64,000 nt of DNA from contig NZ_JAPSKV010000004.1 of the NCBI RefSeq assembly GCF_031181385.1, forward strand, positions 186,001 to 250,000, given 5' to 3'. The notes under the pieces were generated by a model. The model had not been told where the DNA came from, made no database searches, and was given only the letters and a program-made list of their open reading frames with translations. Positions 21,015-31,761 of this stretch are shown here, piece after piece; position 1 is the stretch's first letter; each line of letters opens with the position of its first letter. The translations under genes and the position numbers were made by a program. The DNA comes from Fredinandcohnia onubensis. Its GTDB lineage: Bacteria; Bacillota; Bacilli; Bacillales; Bacillaceae_L.

Positions 21015-21034
21015 AGCTCGGTATATACCGAGCT
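21015..21034. repeat. Perfect 20-bp palindrome between leuB and leuC
   Basis: AGCTCGGTATATACCGAGCT reads the same on both strands. It lies between two co-transcribed genes and is not followed by a T run, so it is not a standard terminator. As RNA it forms an 8-bp stem with a 4-base loop; as DNA it could bind a dimer. Confidence 0.8.
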
Positions 21035-21075
21035 TATCTATTCAAAAAAAGTGAAAAAGGAGGATGAAGATACTA

Positions 21076-22503
21076 ATGGCACCGAAAACGATTATTGAAA
21101 AAATATGGGATCAGCACGTTATCAATCATGAAGAGGGGAAACCAAACCTACTATACATTGACCTACATCTTGTCCATGAAGTAACTTCTCCGCAAGCCTT
21201 TGAAGGTTTACGTATAAAAAATAGAAAAGTCAGAAGACCTGATTTAACATTTGCGACAATGGATCACAACGTACCTACTACAAGTGATCGTTTCCAAACA
21301 AAGGATGAAATTGCCGCTAAACAAATGAGTGCATTGGAGAAAAACTGTAAGGAATTTAATGTGCCTTTAGCAGATTTATACAGCCCTGAACAAGGAATTG
21401 TTCACGTTATTGGACCTGAGCTTGGATTAACACAACCAGGAAAAACAATCGTATGTGGGGATAGCCATACATCTACACATGGAGCATTTGGAGCTTTAGC
21501 GTTTGGAATTGGGACAAGTGAGGTAGAACATGTACTAGCTACTCAAACATTATGGCAACAAAAACCTAAAACCATGCAGGTAAATGTAGTTGGAACATTA
21601 TCACCTGGTGTATATGCGAAGGACGTTATTTTATCCATTATTCGTAAGTTTGGAATTGATTTTGGAACAGGACATGTAATCGAATATACAGGTGAAGCAA
21701 TTCGAAATATGTCAATGGAAGAAAGAATGACCATTTGTAATATGTCAATTGAAGGTGGAGCGAAAGCTGGCTTAATTAGCCCAGATGAAACAACTTTCTC
21801 CTATCTAAAAGGAAGAAAGCATAGCCCTTCAGGTGCTGAATTTGATGCAGCTGTTGAAAGATGGAGAGCTCTTGCAACTGATGAAGGAGCTTCCTTCGAT
21901 AAAGTTCTAGAAATTCATGCAGATGAAATCTTACCTACTGTTACATGGGGTACTAACCCATCTATGAGTATAACTATTGAGGATACAGTTCCATATCCAG
22001 AGGATTTTGACAAAGAAGTTGATAAGAAGTCTGCTCAGCGTGCTTATGAATATATGGAGCTTGCTCCTGGAACCCCAATTAATGAAGTTGAAATTCAACA
22101 TGTATTTATCGGATCATGTACAAATTCACGAATTGGTGACTTACGTGAAGCGGCTGAAATTATCCGTGGTCAAAAGGTATCTCCTAATGTACGGGCTTTA
22201 GTTGTTCCAGGCTCACAACAAGTGAAGCAACAAGCGGAAAAAGAAGGTCTTGCTGATGTATTCCGTGACGCTGGCTTTGAATGGCGTGATGCTGGATGCA
22301 GCATGTGCTTAAGTATGAACCCAGATGTAGTTCCTGCTGGTGAAAGATGTGCTTCAACATCAAACCGTAACTTCGAAGGACGACAAGGTAAAGGGGCTCG
22401 TACACACTTAGTGAGTCCAGCAATGGCAGCTGCCGCCGCTATTTATGGGAAATTCGTAGATGTTCGTAAAATTCAAAAGGTAACAGCTGGGGAGGAGGCA
22501 TAA
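21076..22503 (+). CDS. leuC: 3-isopropylmalate dehydratase, large subunit
   Basis: An aconitase-family enzyme that isomerises 2- to 3-isopropylmalate. The [4Fe-4S] ligands are in FIGSCTNSR and [38 protein letters not shown] and [16 protein letters not shown] are typical. I use the ATG at 21076 (475 residues, [12 protein letters not shown]) because AAAGGAGGATG lies at good spacing and homologues begin M(x)PRTIIEKIW. An ATG at 21064 falls inside that ribosome site. leuD begins two bases after the stop. Confidence 0.96.
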   Translation: MAPKTIIEKIWDQHVINHEEGKPNLLYIDLHLVHEVTSPQAFEGLRIKNRKVRRPDLTFATMDHNVPTTSDRFQTKDEIAAKQMSALEKNCKEFNVPLADLYSPEQGIVHVIGPELGLTQPGKTIVCGDSHTSTHGAFGALAFGIGTSEVEHVLATQTLWQQKPKTMQVNVVGTLSPGVYAKDVILSIIRKFGIDFGTGHVIEYTGEAIRNMSMEERMTICNMSIEGGAKAGLISPDETTFSYLKGRKHSPSGAEFDAAVERWRALATDEGASFDKVLEIHADEILPTVTWGTNPSMSITIEDTVPYPEDFDKEVDKKSAQRAYEYMELAPGTPINEVEIQHVFIGSCTNSRIGDLREAAEIIRGQKVSPNVRALVVPGSQQVKQQAEKEGLADVFRDAGFEWRDAGCSMCLSMNPDVVPAGERCASTSNRNFEGRQGKGARTHLVSPAMAAAAAIYGKFVDVRKIQKVTAGEEA

Positions 22504-22505
22504 TT

Positions 22506-23093
22506 ATGGAACCATTTATCACACATCAAGGTAAAGTTGCAGGAATGGATCGAAACAATGTGGACACAGACCAAATCATTCCGAAGCAATTTTTAAAAAG
22601 TATTGAAAGAACCGGGTTTGGAAAATATGCCTTTTTCGATTGGCGCTTTGAAGCTGACGGAAGCCCAAATCCTGATTTTGAATTAAATCGAAAAGAAAAT
22701 GAAGGTGCGACTATTCTTGTTGTAAATGAAAACTTTGGCTGCGGCTCTTCGCGTGAGCATGCTCCATGGGCATTACAAGACTATGGATTTAAGGCAATCC
22801 TAGCTCCTTCGTTTGCAGATATTTTTTATAATAACTGCTTGAAGAATGGCATACTACCTATCGTATTAGAAAAAAGCGTGATCGAGTATCTTTTAAAAGA
22901 ATCGAGTTCCGCTGATTATCAATGCACAATTTCGTTAGAGGAACAAACAATAGTCGATTCAAAAGGCTTCAAAACAGAATTTACTATTGATGCATATTGG
23001 AAGGAAATGTTGGTCAATGGTTGGGATGAGATTGACAAGACTCTTTCCTATGAACAACAAATTAAAGAGTACGAAGTTAAAACTGCGAACTAA
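22506..23093 (+). CDS. leuD: 3-isopropylmalate dehydratase, small subunit
   Basis: The swivel-domain partner of LeuC. Recognisable segments are MDRNNVDTDQIIPKQFLKSI, ENFGCGSSREHAPWAL (substrate-binding loop) and ILAPSFADIFYNNCLKNGILP. The 195 residues agree with the family. GGGGAGGAGG overlaps the leuC end and serves as its ribosome site. It is the last gene of the ilv-leu operon. Confidence 0.97.
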   Translation: MEPFITHQGKVAGMDRNNVDTDQIIPKQFLKSIERTGFGKYAFFDWRFEADGSPNPDFELNRKENEGATILVVNENFGCGSSREHAPWALQDYGFKAILAPSFADIFYNNCLKNGILPIVLEKSVIEYLLKESSSADYQCTISLEEQTIVDSKGFKTEFTIDAYWKEMLVNGWDEIDKTLSYEQQIKEYEVKTAN

Positions 23094-23101
23094 AAAATTG
23101 T

Positions 23102-23134
23102 AGACAAAGTCCATCAGACTTTGTCTCTTTTTTT
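23102..23134 (+). terminator. Terminator of ilv-leu operon
   Basis: AGACAAAGT/ACTTTGTCT perfect 9-bp stem followed by seven T residues, eight bases after the leuD stop. Confidence 0.9.
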
Positions 23135-23228
23135 GTCACCTACAATGGTAGCACTATTGTTTTCTCTTTTTTTCACTGGTACACTTATAACTCAAGTAGA
23201 AAAACGAGTTTGGGGTTGGAAAAACTCT

Positions 23229-24257
23229 ATGGAAAATAAGTTTAAAGGTAAGAAGCAGAATAAAATTGTTCCCTTTCCTCATCTAAAGGAAAGATTAATG
23301 GACAAAGGTCTTGAAGCATTAACCAATAAAAAATTTAAAGAAGCTCTAACATTATTAACACAAGCACAGGAACTTGAAGAAGGCAATCATGAAATAGAGC
23401 TTGGAATTGTCATCTGTCTTTTTGAACTAGGAGAATTAGAGCAAGCAAAAGAAAATTGTTTAGTTATGATGAAGGAAGATGTTGGGGACTATTTTCATGT
23501 CCTTCAAATCTATTTAACAATTCTCATCCAGCTTGGACAATATAATGAAGTTAAAACAACAATAGAGGCCGTGCTTGATGAAGATTCAGTTCCTCCCGAG
23601 TATTTAGACAATCTAACCCAGCTCTTAGAACTGAGTAAAAGAATGCTTTACTCCGATGAGGTGGAAAGAGAAGCTGAGAACACGAATCAGGATGTTATGA
23701 AACATCTGCAAAGTGTCTTATATAATGAGGAAATTGTCGGAAATCAAATAGCGGCAATACAATCCATGAAGGATCTCAATATACGGAAATACCTTGATAT
23801 ACTGGCTCCATTTTTAGCTAATCCTATAAAACATCCAGTTGTAAAAACGATGATATTACAGTTGCTTGCAATGAATCAGGTTGATCGTGAGATAGAGGTT
23901 GAAAAGCTTGGGGAGACAATTAAAGTTATCCCTTCAAAGTTAATAGACCCATCAATGTCTTCTTTTACAATTCAGGTTTTATCGATCTTAGAGGAACAAT
24001 TACAAAACGAGAATCCGACTCTATATGAAACAGCAAAAGAGATTTGGCTTCAGCATCTTTTTGTACTTTATCCTTTTACATTGGATGATGAGAACCCATC
24101 GACGTATGCTGCCGCTCTCCATTTATATAGTGCTGAACTTCACGGAATGGAGATCGAGAATCGAACACTAGAGCAAATCTATGGAGTAAGTTTATTTGAA
24201 CTAAAACATGCTCTAGATAAGCTAGAAAAGGTAGAGCGTTTTTCGAATATAGAATAA
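23229..24257 (+). CDS. ysoA: TPR-repeat protein YsoA
   Basis: A 342-residue, mainly helical protein. Residues ~20-140 show tetratricopeptide-like repeats (GLEALTNKKFKEALTLLTQAQELE, LGIVICLFELGELEQAKENC, LTILIQLGQYNEVKTTIEAVL). It corresponds by position and character to B. subtilis ysoA, whose role is unknown. I choose the ATG at 23229, giving MENKFKG...NKIVPFP, which aligns with the homologue's start. An in-frame ATG at 23145 would add a hydrophobic stretch, but it lacks a ribosome site and follows the ilv-leu terminator closely. The ribosome site at 23229 is itself weak, so the start is uncertain. Confidence 0.8.
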   Translation: MENKFKGKKQNKIVPFPHLKERLMDKGLEALTNKKFKEALTLLTQAQELEEGNHEIELGIVICLFELGELEQAKENCLVMMKEDVGDYFHVLQIYLTILIQLGQYNEVKTTIEAVLDEDSVPPEYLDNLTQLLELSKRMLYSDEVEREAENTNQDVMKHLQSVLYNEEIVGNQIAAIQSMKDLNIRKYLDILAPFLANPIKHPVVKTMILQLLAMNQVDREIEVEKLGETIKVIPSKLIDPSMSSFTIQVLSILEEQLQNENPTLYETAKEIWLQHLFVLYPFTLDDENPSTYAAALHLYSAELHGMEIENRTLEQIYGVSLFELKHALDKLEKVERFSNIE

Positions 24258-24332
24258 AAAAATGGTAATAGAAGATATTATAATTTCGATTAGTTGGTTA
24301 AACTTTCTAACAATATAAAAATATTCTATATG

Positions 24333-24360
24333 TTGAAAGGTGTCTATTCTATGTTATAAT
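24333..24360 (+). promoter_or_regulatory. Sigma-A promoter of tig
   Basis: TTGAAA (24333-24338) and TATAAT (24355-24360) with 16-bp spacing, about 100 bases before tig. Confidence 0.65.
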
Positions 24361-24462
24361 GTAATGGTTGTAAAATGCTAGTTTACCGACATATGGTAAT
24401 AGTTATGAAATTTACATATCGGAAAAAATAGTTAGTAAATAGATAGTTGGAGGGAAAGAATT

Positions 24463-25749
24463 ATGTCCGCAAAGTTTGAAAAATTAGAAGGAAACCAAGG
24501 TGTCTTAACTGTAGAGGTTGACGCAGAAACATTTAATACAGGACTTGACGAAGCTTTTAAAAAGGTAGTAAAGCAAGTTAACGTACCTGGATTCCGTAAA
24601 GGTAAAATGCCTCGTGGAATGTTCGAAAAGCGTTTTGGTGTTGAATCACTATACCAAGATGCATTAGATATTATTCTTCCAGATGCATATGAAAACGCAA
24701 TTAAAGAAACTGGTATTGAGCCAGTTGATCGTCCAGAAGTTGACGTTGAACAAATCGAAAAAGGTAAAAACCTTATCTTCACTGCAAAAGTAACTGTTAA
24801 GCCTGAAGTTAAACTTGGTGACTACAAAGGTCTAGAAGTTGAAAAACTTGAAGAAAATGTTACTGACGAAGAAGTTGATGCAGAAATCAAACAATTACAA
24901 GAGCGCAATGCAGAACTTGTTGTTAAAGAAGAAGGTACTGTAGAGAATGGCGACACTGTTGTAATTGATTTCGAAGGTTTCGTTGATGGAGAAGCATTCG
25001 AAGGTGGAAAAGCTGAGAACTATTCATTAGAAATTGGTTCAGGCTCATTCATTCCTGGATTTGAAGAACAATTAGTTGGTATTGCTACAGGTGAAGAAAA
25101 AGACGTTGAAGTTAATTTCCCTGAAGAATACCATGCTGAAAATCTAGCAGGTAAGCCAGCAACATTTAAAGTGAAAGTTCACGAAATCAAAGCAAAAGAA
25201 CTTCCTGAGCTTGATGATGAGTTTGCTAAAGATGTAGACGATGAAGTTGAAACATTAGATGAATTAAAAGCTAAAACTAGAACTCGTTTAGAAGAGACTA
25301 AGAAGCGTGACGCTGAAAACAGCCTTAAAGATACATTAATCGAAAAAGCATCAGAGAATGCTGAAATCGATATTCCAGAGGCAATGGTTAATACTGAATT
25401 AGACCGCATGCTACGTGAATTTGAGCAACGTTTACAAATGCAAGGCATGAACCTTGACCTATACTTCCAATTCTCTGGTCAAGACGAAAATGCTTTACGT
25501 GAACAAATGAAAGAAGATGCTGGCAAGCGCGTTCGTGTTAACTTAACTTTAGAAGCTATCGCAAAAGCTGAAAACATTGAAGTCACTGAAGAGGAAATCA
25601 ATGCAGAACTAGAAAATATGGCAACAATGTACGGTGTTTCTGCTGATGAGATTAAGTCAATGCTTGGTGGCTTAGATGGAATTACAGAAGATTTAAAAAT
25701 TAGAAAAGCAATCGATTTTCTTGTAGAAAATAGCAAAAGTGTTGCATAA
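24463..25749 (+). CDS. tig: Trigger factor (ribosome-associated chaperone, PPIase)
   Basis: It binds nascent chains at the ribosome exit tunnel. The N-terminal ribosome-binding domain contains the signature GFRKGKMPR (about residues 43-51). The central FKBP-type prolyl isomerase domain (about 155-245) has [17 protein letters not shown] and [10 protein letters not shown], and a long helical C-terminal chaperone domain follows. The 428-residue length is normal. It has a ribosome site GGAGGGAAAG. It has its own promoter and terminator, so it appears monocistronic; placement before clpX is conserved in Bacillaceae. Confidence 0.97.
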   Translation: MSAKFEKLEGNQGVLTVEVDAETFNTGLDEAFKKVVKQVNVPGFRKGKMPRGMFEKRFGVESLYQDALDIILPDAYENAIKETGIEPVDRPEVDVEQIEKGKNLIFTAKVTVKPEVKLGDYKGLEVEKLEENVTDEEVDAEIKQLQERNAELVVKEEGTVENGDTVVIDFEGFVDGEAFEGGKAENYSLEIGSGSFIPGFEEQLVGIATGEEKDVEVNFPEEYHAENLAGKPATFKVKVHEIKAKELPELDDEFAKDVDDEVETLDELKAKTRTRLEETKKRDAENSLKDTLIEKASENAEIDIPEAMVNTELDRMLREFEQRLQMQGMNLDLYFQFSGQDENALREQMKEDAGKRVRVNLTLEAIAKAENIEVTEEEINAELENMATMYGVSADEIKSMLGGLDGITEDLKIRKAIDFLVENSKSVA

Positions 25750-25767
25750 TAATTAATAAGGGAATAT

Positions 25768-25796
25768 CAAGGCGCGATATGATCGTGCCTTGTTTT
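25768..25796 (+). terminator. Terminator of tig
   Basis: CAAGGCGCGAT/ATCGTGCCTTG stem with a single mismatch, followed by TTTTA. Confidence 0.8.
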
Positions 25797-26108
25797 ATAC
25801 CCAAAACTAAAAAGTTGTACATACAATAAGCATTTGGTAGTAGTTTTATTCTAACGAATATGGGAACACTTAAAAAGGAGGGGCGAAGTCAGCACATATT
25901 TCATTAGTTGTTTTTTGTAGACCACACATACTTACATAATGAGCGCGAGAGTTATTATTACCATTCTGAGGAAGAAATATGGTACAATGTGCATTACATA
26001 ATTAGATAATGGAACTTACGGTAAAGAGGCCAAAGTTCAAACAAGATTGCCTATGTCAATAGATACGGGGCTTGTTGTAGAGAGAAAGAAACAATAAGGG
26101 GTGACATG
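25797..26108. other. tig-clpX intergenic region
   Basis: About 310 bases with no convincing gene. AAAAAGGAGGGGCG at 25872-25885 looks like a ribosome site but leads to no open frame of useful length. The clear element is an extended -10 (TGGTACAAT) at 25980-25988, the likely clpX promoter. The ~115-base leader beyond it shows no feature I recognise. Confidence 0.5.
25980..25988 (+). promoter_or_regulatory. Extended -10 promoter of clpX
   Basis: TGG-TACAAT matches an extended -10 element; no good -35 is present. It lies about 120 bases before clpX. Confidence 0.5.
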
Positions 26109-27371
26109 ATGTTTAAATTTAATGATGAAAAAGGGCAACTTAAGTGTTCTTTTTGCGGAAAAACGCAAGACCAAGTTCGAAAGTTAGTTGCAGGACCTGG
26201 CGTTTATATATGCGATGAATGTATTGAATTATGTACTGAAATCGTAGAAGAGGAATTAGGTACAGAGGAAGAAGTTGAATTTAAAGATGTACCTAAACCA
26301 AAAGAAATAAGAGAAATCTTAGATGAATATGTGATTGGTCAGGATGCAGCGAAAAAATCATTAGCTGTCGCTGTATATAACCACTATAAGCGTATTAATT
26401 CAAACAGCAAAATTGATGATGTAGAATTATCAAAAAGTAATATCTGTATGATTGGGCCAACAGGTAGTGGTAAAACATTATTAGCGCAAACTTTGGCTCG
26501 TATTTTAAATGTACCATTTGCGATTGCGGATGCTACTTCATTAACAGAAGCTGGGTATGTTGGGGAAGACGTAGAAAACATTCTATTAAAACTTATTCAA
26601 GCGGCTGATTATGATGTGGAGAAAGCTGAAAAAGGTATTATTTATATCGATGAAATTGATAAAGTTGCACGTAAATCTGAAAATCCGTCAATTACACGTG
26701 ATGTTTCGGGTGAAGGTGTACAGCAAGCACTATTAAAAATTCTTGAAGGCACAGTGGCAAGTGTTCCTCCACAGGGTGGAAGAAAGCACCCTCATCAAGA
26801 ATTTATCCAAATTGACACTTCAAATATCCTATTTATTTGTGGTGGAGCTTTTGACGGAATTGAACAAATCATCAAGCGCCGTCTTGGTAAAAAAGTAATT
26901 GGATTTGGTTCTAACGTCGTTGAAGAAGAATTAGACCAAAAATCTCTACTTTCTAGATCTTTACCTGAAGACTTACTAAAGTTTGGCTTAATCCCTGAAT
27001 TTATTGGCCGTCTCCCAGTTATTGCGAGCCTTGAACCATTAGATGAGGAAGCGTTGGTAGAAATTCTAACGAAACCAAAAAATGCTCTAGTTAAGCAATA
27101 TCAAAAAATGCTTGAGCTAGATGAAGTTGAGTTGGATTTCGAAGAGGACGCTCTCAAGGAAATTGCGAAAAAGGCAATTGAACGTAAAACAGGAGCACGT
27201 GGTTTACGCTCCATTATCGAAGGAATTATGCTTGATGTGATGTTTGATCTTCCTTCAAGAGACGATATTAAGAAATGTATCATTACAGCGGAAACTGTAT
27301 CAAAAAATACAGCTCCAAAGCTTTTATTGGATGATGGAACTGTTGTTGAAAACACAGAAATCTCCGCATGA
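26109..27371 (+). CDS. clpX: ClpX, ATPase subunit of the ClpXP protease
   Basis: An AAA+ unfoldase that feeds substrates to ClpP. The N-terminal zinc-binding domain has CSFCGK (residues 13-18) and CDEC (about 35-38). Walker A GPTGSGKT (about residue 115), Walker [10 protein letters not shown], pore loop GYVGEDVE and sensor-2 GARGLRSI are present. An IGF loop for ClpP docking is visible (KVIGFGSNV). Length 420, near-identical in layout to the B. subtilis protein. Two ATG codons are adjacent; the second (26109) is better spaced from AAGGGGTG. Confidence 0.98.
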   Translation: MFKFNDEKGQLKCSFCGKTQDQVRKLVAGPGVYICDECIELCTEIVEEELGTEEEVEFKDVPKPKEIREILDEYVIGQDAAKKSLAVAVYNHYKRINSNSKIDDVELSKSNICMIGPTGSGKTLLAQTLARILNVPFAIADATSLTEAGYVGEDVENILLKLIQAADYDVEKAEKGIIYIDEIDKVARKSENPSITRDVSGEGVQQALLKILEGTVASVPPQGGRKHPHQEFIQIDTSNILFICGGAFDGIEQIIKRRLGKKVIGFGSNVVEEELDQKSLLSRSLPEDLLKFGLIPEFIGRLPVIASLEPLDEEALVEILTKPKNALVKQYQKMLELDEVELDFEEDALKEIAKKAIERKTGARGLRSIIEGIMLDVMFDLPSRDDIKKCIITAETVSKNTAPKLLLDDGTVVENTEISA

Positions 27372-27375
27372 GAAA

Positions 27376-27408
27376 AAATCCCGAGGTTAAATATACCTCG
27401 GGATTTTT
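27376..27408 (+). terminator. Terminator of clpX
   Basis: AAATCCCGAGGT/ACCTCGGGATTT perfect arms with T run, five bases after the stop. Confidence 0.9.
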
Positions 27409-27516
27409 GTGCATTTTTGCAAACAATTATCGTCGACGGAATTCAACTCAGGCTAAAATTTGACGAAAAACTCTCGTATTTATTCAAATAGAATAGTCAA
27501 AAATCCGTCAAATTTG

Positions 27517-27546
27517 GTTTATTCCACCTTTACTCAGGAGATAATA
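27517..27546 (+). promoter_or_regulatory. Sigma-F-type promoter of lonB
   Basis: The -10 GGAGATAATA (27537-27546) matches the sigma-F consensus GGNNANAHTR at every defined position. GTTTA lies 15 bp upstream (consensus GYATA, one mismatch). In B. subtilis lonB is a forespore gene under sigma-F, so a functional match is likely. Confidence 0.7.
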
Positions 27547-27584
27547 GCAGATAGTAGTCTATCTTTGCGAGCAGGAGGAATAAT

Positions 27585-29264
27585 ATGAGTTGGACAGGTA
27601 TTGTTTTATTCGTACAGCTATTTTTTGGAGTGATCATCGGGCTTTACTTTTGGAATCTCCTTAAAAACCAGCGAACTCAAAAGGTATCTATAGATAAAGA
27701 GTCTAGAAAAGAAATGGAACAACTCCGTAAAATGAGGTCCATTTCCTTAACAGAACCTCTAGCTGAGCGAGTAAGACCAACTAGTTTTTCAGATATTGTT
27801 GGACAAGAGGATGGAATCAAATCATTAAAAGCAGCGCTTTGTGGACCAAATCCTCAGCACGTCATTATTTATGGACCACCTGGAGTAGGTAAAACAGCGG
27901 CAGCACGTCTTGTAATGGAGGAAGCAAAACGCAATGCAAAGTCTCCTTTTAACCAATCAGCTGTTTTTGTAGAATTAGATGCGACAACCGCACGATTTGA
28001 TGAACGTGGGATAGCAGATCCTTTAATTGGCTCTGTTCATGACCCGATTTATCAAGGAGCAGGTGCTATGGGTCAAGCGGGTATTCCTCAGCCAAAACCA
28101 GGGGCTGTGACACATGCACATGGAGGCGTATTATTCATTGATGAAATTGGAGAGCTTCATCCCATACAAATGAATAAAATGTTAAAGGTTTTAGAGGATC
28201 GTAAAGTATTTCTTGAAAGTGCTTATTATAGTGAAGAAAACACACAAATTCCTACACATATTCATGATATTTTTAAGAATGGATTGCCAGCTGATTTTCG
28301 AATGATTGGTGCTACAACACGTACACCTAATGAAATACCTCCAGCGATTCGTTCGCGTTGCTTAGAGGTATTTTTCCGTGATTTAGATCAAGATGAATTA
28401 GCAATTGTAACAAGAAAAGCACTTGAAAAAGTAAAAATGCAGGCGACTGAAAAAGGGATTGCTACACTTGCCTCTTATGCTAGAAATGGTCGTGAAGTGG
28501 TAAATATGGTTCAAATCGCCGCTGGAATCGCAATATCAGAGGACCGCGATTTTATTAAGGATGAAGATATAGAGTGGGTACTTCATTCAAGTCAGTTAAC
28601 ACCTCGTTATGATAAGAAGATATATCCGAGTGCAAGGGTGGGGCTTGTTAACGGCTTAGCTGTATATGGACCAAACACCGGAGCGTTGTTAGAAATCGAG
28701 GTTACCGTTATTCCTGCTAAAGATAAAGGCACGATTAATATAACCGGTATTGTTGAAGAAGAAAGTATTGGGGATCGAGGAAAGTCCATTCGAAGAAAAA
28801 GTATGGCAAAGGGCTCTATTGAAAACGTCATTACTGTACTACGTTCAATGGGGGTTCCTGCACATGATTACGACATCCATGTTAATTTCCCTGGGGGGAT
28901 TCCAATTGATGGTCCTTCAGCAGGGATTGCGATGGCCACTGGTATCTTTTCAGCCATTCATAAGTTCCCGGTCGATCATAAAGTTGCGATGACAGGCGAA
29001 ATCAGTATTCACGGGAATGTAAAACCAATTGGTGGAGTCGTACCAAAAATTAAAGCAGCTAAACAAGCTGGAGCTAAAAGGGTCATCATTCCTCAGGAAA
29101 ATATGCAATCAATCTTGAAGGAAATTGAGGGGATTGAAATTATCCCAGTGACCAATTTGGAAGAAGTCTTTGAGATTGCGATTGAAACTCCTGAACGGCA
29201 AAAGCAATCCAAACAATCAATCATTCCGGCTTCTACAAACTTTTCAAAAACAGAATCTGTCTAA
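27585..29264 (+). CDS. lonB: ATP-dependent protease LonB (sporulation Lon paralogue)
   Basis: A membrane-anchored Lon-type AAA+ protease expressed in the forespore. A single N-terminal transmembrane segment (about residues 5-23) replaces the LonA substrate-binding domain. Walker [11 protein letters not shown] is at about 96-105 and Walker B LFIDEIGEL near 183. The C-terminal protease domain has the catalytic Ser in DGPSAG (about 445) and the Lys in VPKIKAAK (about 488). Length 559. AGGAGGAA precedes the ATG. A sigma-F-type promoter upstream and a terminator downstream isolate it from clpX and lonA. Confidence 0.96.
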   Translation: MSWTGIVLFVQLFFGVIIGLYFWNLLKNQRTQKVSIDKESRKEMEQLRKMRSISLTEPLAERVRPTSFSDIVGQEDGIKSLKAALCGPNPQHVIIYGPPGVGKTAAARLVMEEAKRNAKSPFNQSAVFVELDATTARFDERGIADPLIGSVHDPIYQGAGAMGQAGIPQPKPGAVTHAHGGVLFIDEIGELHPIQMNKMLKVLEDRKVFLESAYYSEENTQIPTHIHDIFKNGLPADFRMIGATTRTPNEIPPAIRSRCLEVFFRDLDQDELAIVTRKALEKVKMQATEKGIATLASYARNGREVVNMVQIAAGIAISEDRDFIKDEDIEWVLHSSQLTPRYDKKIYPSARVGLVNGLAVYGPNTGALLEIEVTVIPAKDKGTINITGIVEEESIGDRGKSIRRKSMAKGSIENVITVLRSMGVPAHDYDIHVNFPGGIPIDGPSAGIAMATGIFSAIHKFPVDHKVAMTGEISIHGNVKPIGGVVPKIKAAKQAGAKRVIIPQENMQSILKEIEGIEIIPVTNLEEVFEIAIETPERQKQSKQSIIPASTNFSKTESV

Positions 29265-29287
29265 ACGTAAAACAGTTTAAAATAGAA

Positions 29288-29327
29288 AGACTTCGACATA
29301 CTATAAAAAGAACGTCGAAGTCTTTTT
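29288..29327 (+). terminator. Terminator of lonB
   Basis: AGACTTCGAC/GTCGAAGTCT perfect 10-bp stem with T run. Confidence 0.85.
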
Positions 29328-29368
29328 ATGTTTTTCATCTTTAATCTAAAATGAAAAATCCTCCAAAA

Positions 29369-29397
29369 TAGACACTAGCTATCAAATAAGATAAAAT
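29369..29397 (+). promoter_or_regulatory. Sigma-A promoter of lonA
   Basis: TAGACA (29369-29374) and TAAAAT (29392-29397) spaced 17 bp, 40 bases before the lonA start. Confidence 0.6.
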
Positions 29398-29436
29398 TTA
29401 CATTTAAGAACTATATTCAATTTTGAGGTGTATGCA

Positions 29437-31761
29437 ATGACAAGAAAAAAAGAAATCATTGTTCCTCTTTTACCACTTCGCGGATTGCTTGTCTATCCAA
29501 CTATGGTTTTGCACCTAGATGTTGGCCGTGAAAAATCAGTGCAAGCATTGGAAAAAGCAATGGTAGAAGACCATATCATTTTTTTAACAACCCAAAAAGA
29601 TGTGGCTATTGACGATCCTACAGAGGATGATATTTATAACATAGGAACATTAACGCAAGTAAAGCAAATGCTTAAATTACCAAATGGCACAATACGTGTA
29701 TTGGTTGAAGGACTTCATCGCGCGGAAATAAAAGAAATCTATGACAACGATACTTATTATTCGGTTAAAGTAAAAACCTTTGAGGAAGACGAAACAAAGG
29801 ATGTTGAATCAGAAGCACTCATGCGAATGATGCTCGAGTATTTCGAACAGTACATAAAGCTTTCTAAAAAGATATCGACTGAAACATATACGTCTGTTAC
29901 AGATATTGAGGAACCAGGTCGAATGGCAGATATCATTGCCTCCCATATCCCTCTCAAACTAAAAGAAAAACAAGAAATTCTTGAAACGATTGATGTTCGT
30001 TCCAGAATGAACAAGGTCATAACCATCATCAATAATGAAAAAGAAGTCTTAAGCCTTGAAAAGAAAATTGGTCAACGTGTTAAGCGTTCCATGGAAAGAA
30101 CTCAGAAGGAATATTATCTTCGTGAACAAATGAAAGCAATTCAAAAAGAATTAGGCGATAAAGAAGGAAAAACAGGTGAGGTAACTACACTCAAGGACAA
30201 GATTGAAGCAGCAGGTATGCCTGACCATTTCAAGAAAGTCGCCTTGAAAGAACTTGACCGTTACGAAAAAATCCCACAAACGTCGGCAGAAAGCGCTGTG
30301 ATACGGAACTATATTGAATGGCTGTTGTCGTTGCCGTGGACAAATGCAACGGAAGATCGACTAGATATTCACCATGCAGAAGAAATCCTTGAAAAAGACC
30401 ATTTTGGGCTCGATAAGGTAAAAGAAAGAGTACTTGAATATTTAGCTGTTCAACAATTAACAAACTCTTTAAAAGGGCCAATTTTATGTTTAGCAGGACC
30501 TCCAGGAGTTGGTAAAACATCGTTAGCAAAATCAGTGGCAAAATCACTTGGTAGAAATTTTGTGCGAATTTCTCTTGGTGGTGTTCGTGATGAATCTGAA
30601 ATCAGGGGGCACCGTAGAACATATGTAGGTGCAATGCCAGGACGTATTATCCAAGGAATGAAAAAGGCCGGCACAATCAATCCAGTCTTTTTATTAGATG
30701 AAATTGATAAAATGTCTAATGATTTTAGAGGTGATCCTTCTGCAGCGATGCTTGAAGTATTGGATCCTGAACAGAACTTCAACTTCAGTGATCATTTTAT
30801 TGAGGAGCCTTATGATTTATCGAAGGTCATGTTCATTGCCACTGCTAATAACTTAGCAACTATTCCAGGACCGCTTCGTGACCGAATGGAGATTATCACA
30901 ATCGCTGGTTATACAGAGCTTGAAAAAGTTCATATCGCGAAAGATCATTTATTGCCAAAACAACTTGAAGAGCATGGTTTAACAAAGGGTAAATTGCAAA
31001 TAAGAGAAGATGCTCTTTTAAATATTATTCGTCATTATACAAGAGAAGCGGGAGTCCGTAGTCTTGAGCGTCAAATAGCGAAAATTTGTCGTAAGGTGGC
31101 AAAGATTATTGTTTCTGGCGAAAAGAAACGCGTTGTCATTACCGAAAAAAATGTAGTTGAATTCTTAGGGAAACCGATATTCCGTTATGGCCAAGCAGAA
31201 CTCGAAGACCAGGTTGGAGTTGCTACTGGACTTGCGTATACAGCTTTTGGCGGAGACACCCTTTCAATCGAAGTTTCGCTAGCACCTGGTAAAGGAAAGC
31301 TTGTCCTCACTGGTAAGCTTGGAGATGTAATGAAGGAGTCTGCTCAAGCTGCTTTTAGTTATATTCGATCAAAAGCACAAGAATTAAAAATCGATCCGGA
31401 TTTTAATGAAAAAAATGATATCCATATTCACGTTCCAGAAGGTGCCGTTCCAAAGGATGGACCTTCAGCAGGGATTACAATCGCGACGGCACTTATTTCT
31501 GCATTAACTGGCAGAGCTGTTCGCAAAGAAGTTGGGATGACTGGTGAAATTACCTTAAGAGGCCGTGTTCTCCCGATAGGTGGTTTAAAAGAAAAATCAT
31601 TAAGTGCCCATCGTGCCGGTTTAACGAAGATTTTATTTCCAAAGGAAAATGAAAAGGACCTAGAGGACATCCCTGACAGTGTTAGAGAAGATGTCGAATT
31701 TATTCCGGTTTCACATTTAGATGAAGTATTAAAACATGCGTTAATTGAGGAGAAAAAATGA
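29437..31761 (+). CDS. lonA: ATP-dependent protease LonA
   Basis: A cytosolic AAA+ serine protease that removes damaged and regulatory proteins. The LON substrate-binding domain fills residues ~8-200, with a coiled segment next. Walker [10 protein letters not shown] begins near 355 and Walker [10 protein letters not shown] near 418. The catalytic Ser is in KDGPSAGIT (about 676) and Lys in GGLKEKSL (about 719), matching the Ser677/Lys720 dyad of B. subtilis Lon. Length 774 is the same as that protein. I start at ATG 29437, preceded by GAGGTG; an upstream GTG is part of that site. The stop overlaps engB by four bases. Confidence 0.97.
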   Translation: MTRKKEIIVPLLPLRGLLVYPTMVLHLDVGREKSVQALEKAMVEDHIIFLTTQKDVAIDDPTEDDIYNIGTLTQVKQMLKLPNGTIRVLVEGLHRAEIKEIYDNDTYYSVKVKTFEEDETKDVESEALMRMMLEYFEQYIKLSKKISTETYTSVTDIEEPGRMADIIASHIPLKLKEKQEILETIDVRSRMNKVITIINNEKEVLSLEKKIGQRVKRSMERTQKEYYLREQMKAIQKELGDKEGKTGEVTTLKDKIEAAGMPDHFKKVALKELDRYEKIPQTSAESAVIRNYIEWLLSLPWTNATEDRLDIHHAEEILEKDHFGLDKVKERVLEYLAVQQLTNSLKGPILCLAGPPGVGKTSLAKSVAKSLGRNFVRISLGGVRDESEIRGHRRTYVGAMPGRIIQGMKKAGTINPVFLLDEIDKMSNDFRGDPSAAMLEVLDPEQNFNFSDHFIEEPYDLSKVMFIATANNLATIPGPLRDRMEIITIAGYTELEKVHIAKDHLLPKQLEEHGLTKGKLQIREDALLNIIRHYTREAGVRSLERQIAKICRKVAKIIVSGEKKRVVITEKNVVEFLGKPIFRYGQAELEDQVGVATGLAYTAFGGDTLSIEVSLAPGKGKLVLTGKLGDVMKESAQAAFSYIRSKAQELKIDPDFNEKNDIHIHVPEGAVPKDGPSAGITIATALISALTGRAVRKEVGMTGEITLRGRVLPIGGLKEKSLSAHRAGLTKILFPKENEKDLEDIPDSVREDVEFIPVSHLDEVLKHALIEEKK

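Noticed and set aside
21015-21034. Terminator between leuB and leuC
   Set aside because: The palindrome has no T run and splits a pathway operon; it is reported as an unexplained element instead.
25859-25906. 15-codon frame after tig with an internal AGGAGG
   Set aside because: Too short, no upstream ribosome site, and no family pattern.
30230-30782. Long minus-strand frames inside lonA
   Set aside because: They are antisense shadows of a strongly conserved coding sequence; no promoter or ribosome site supports them.
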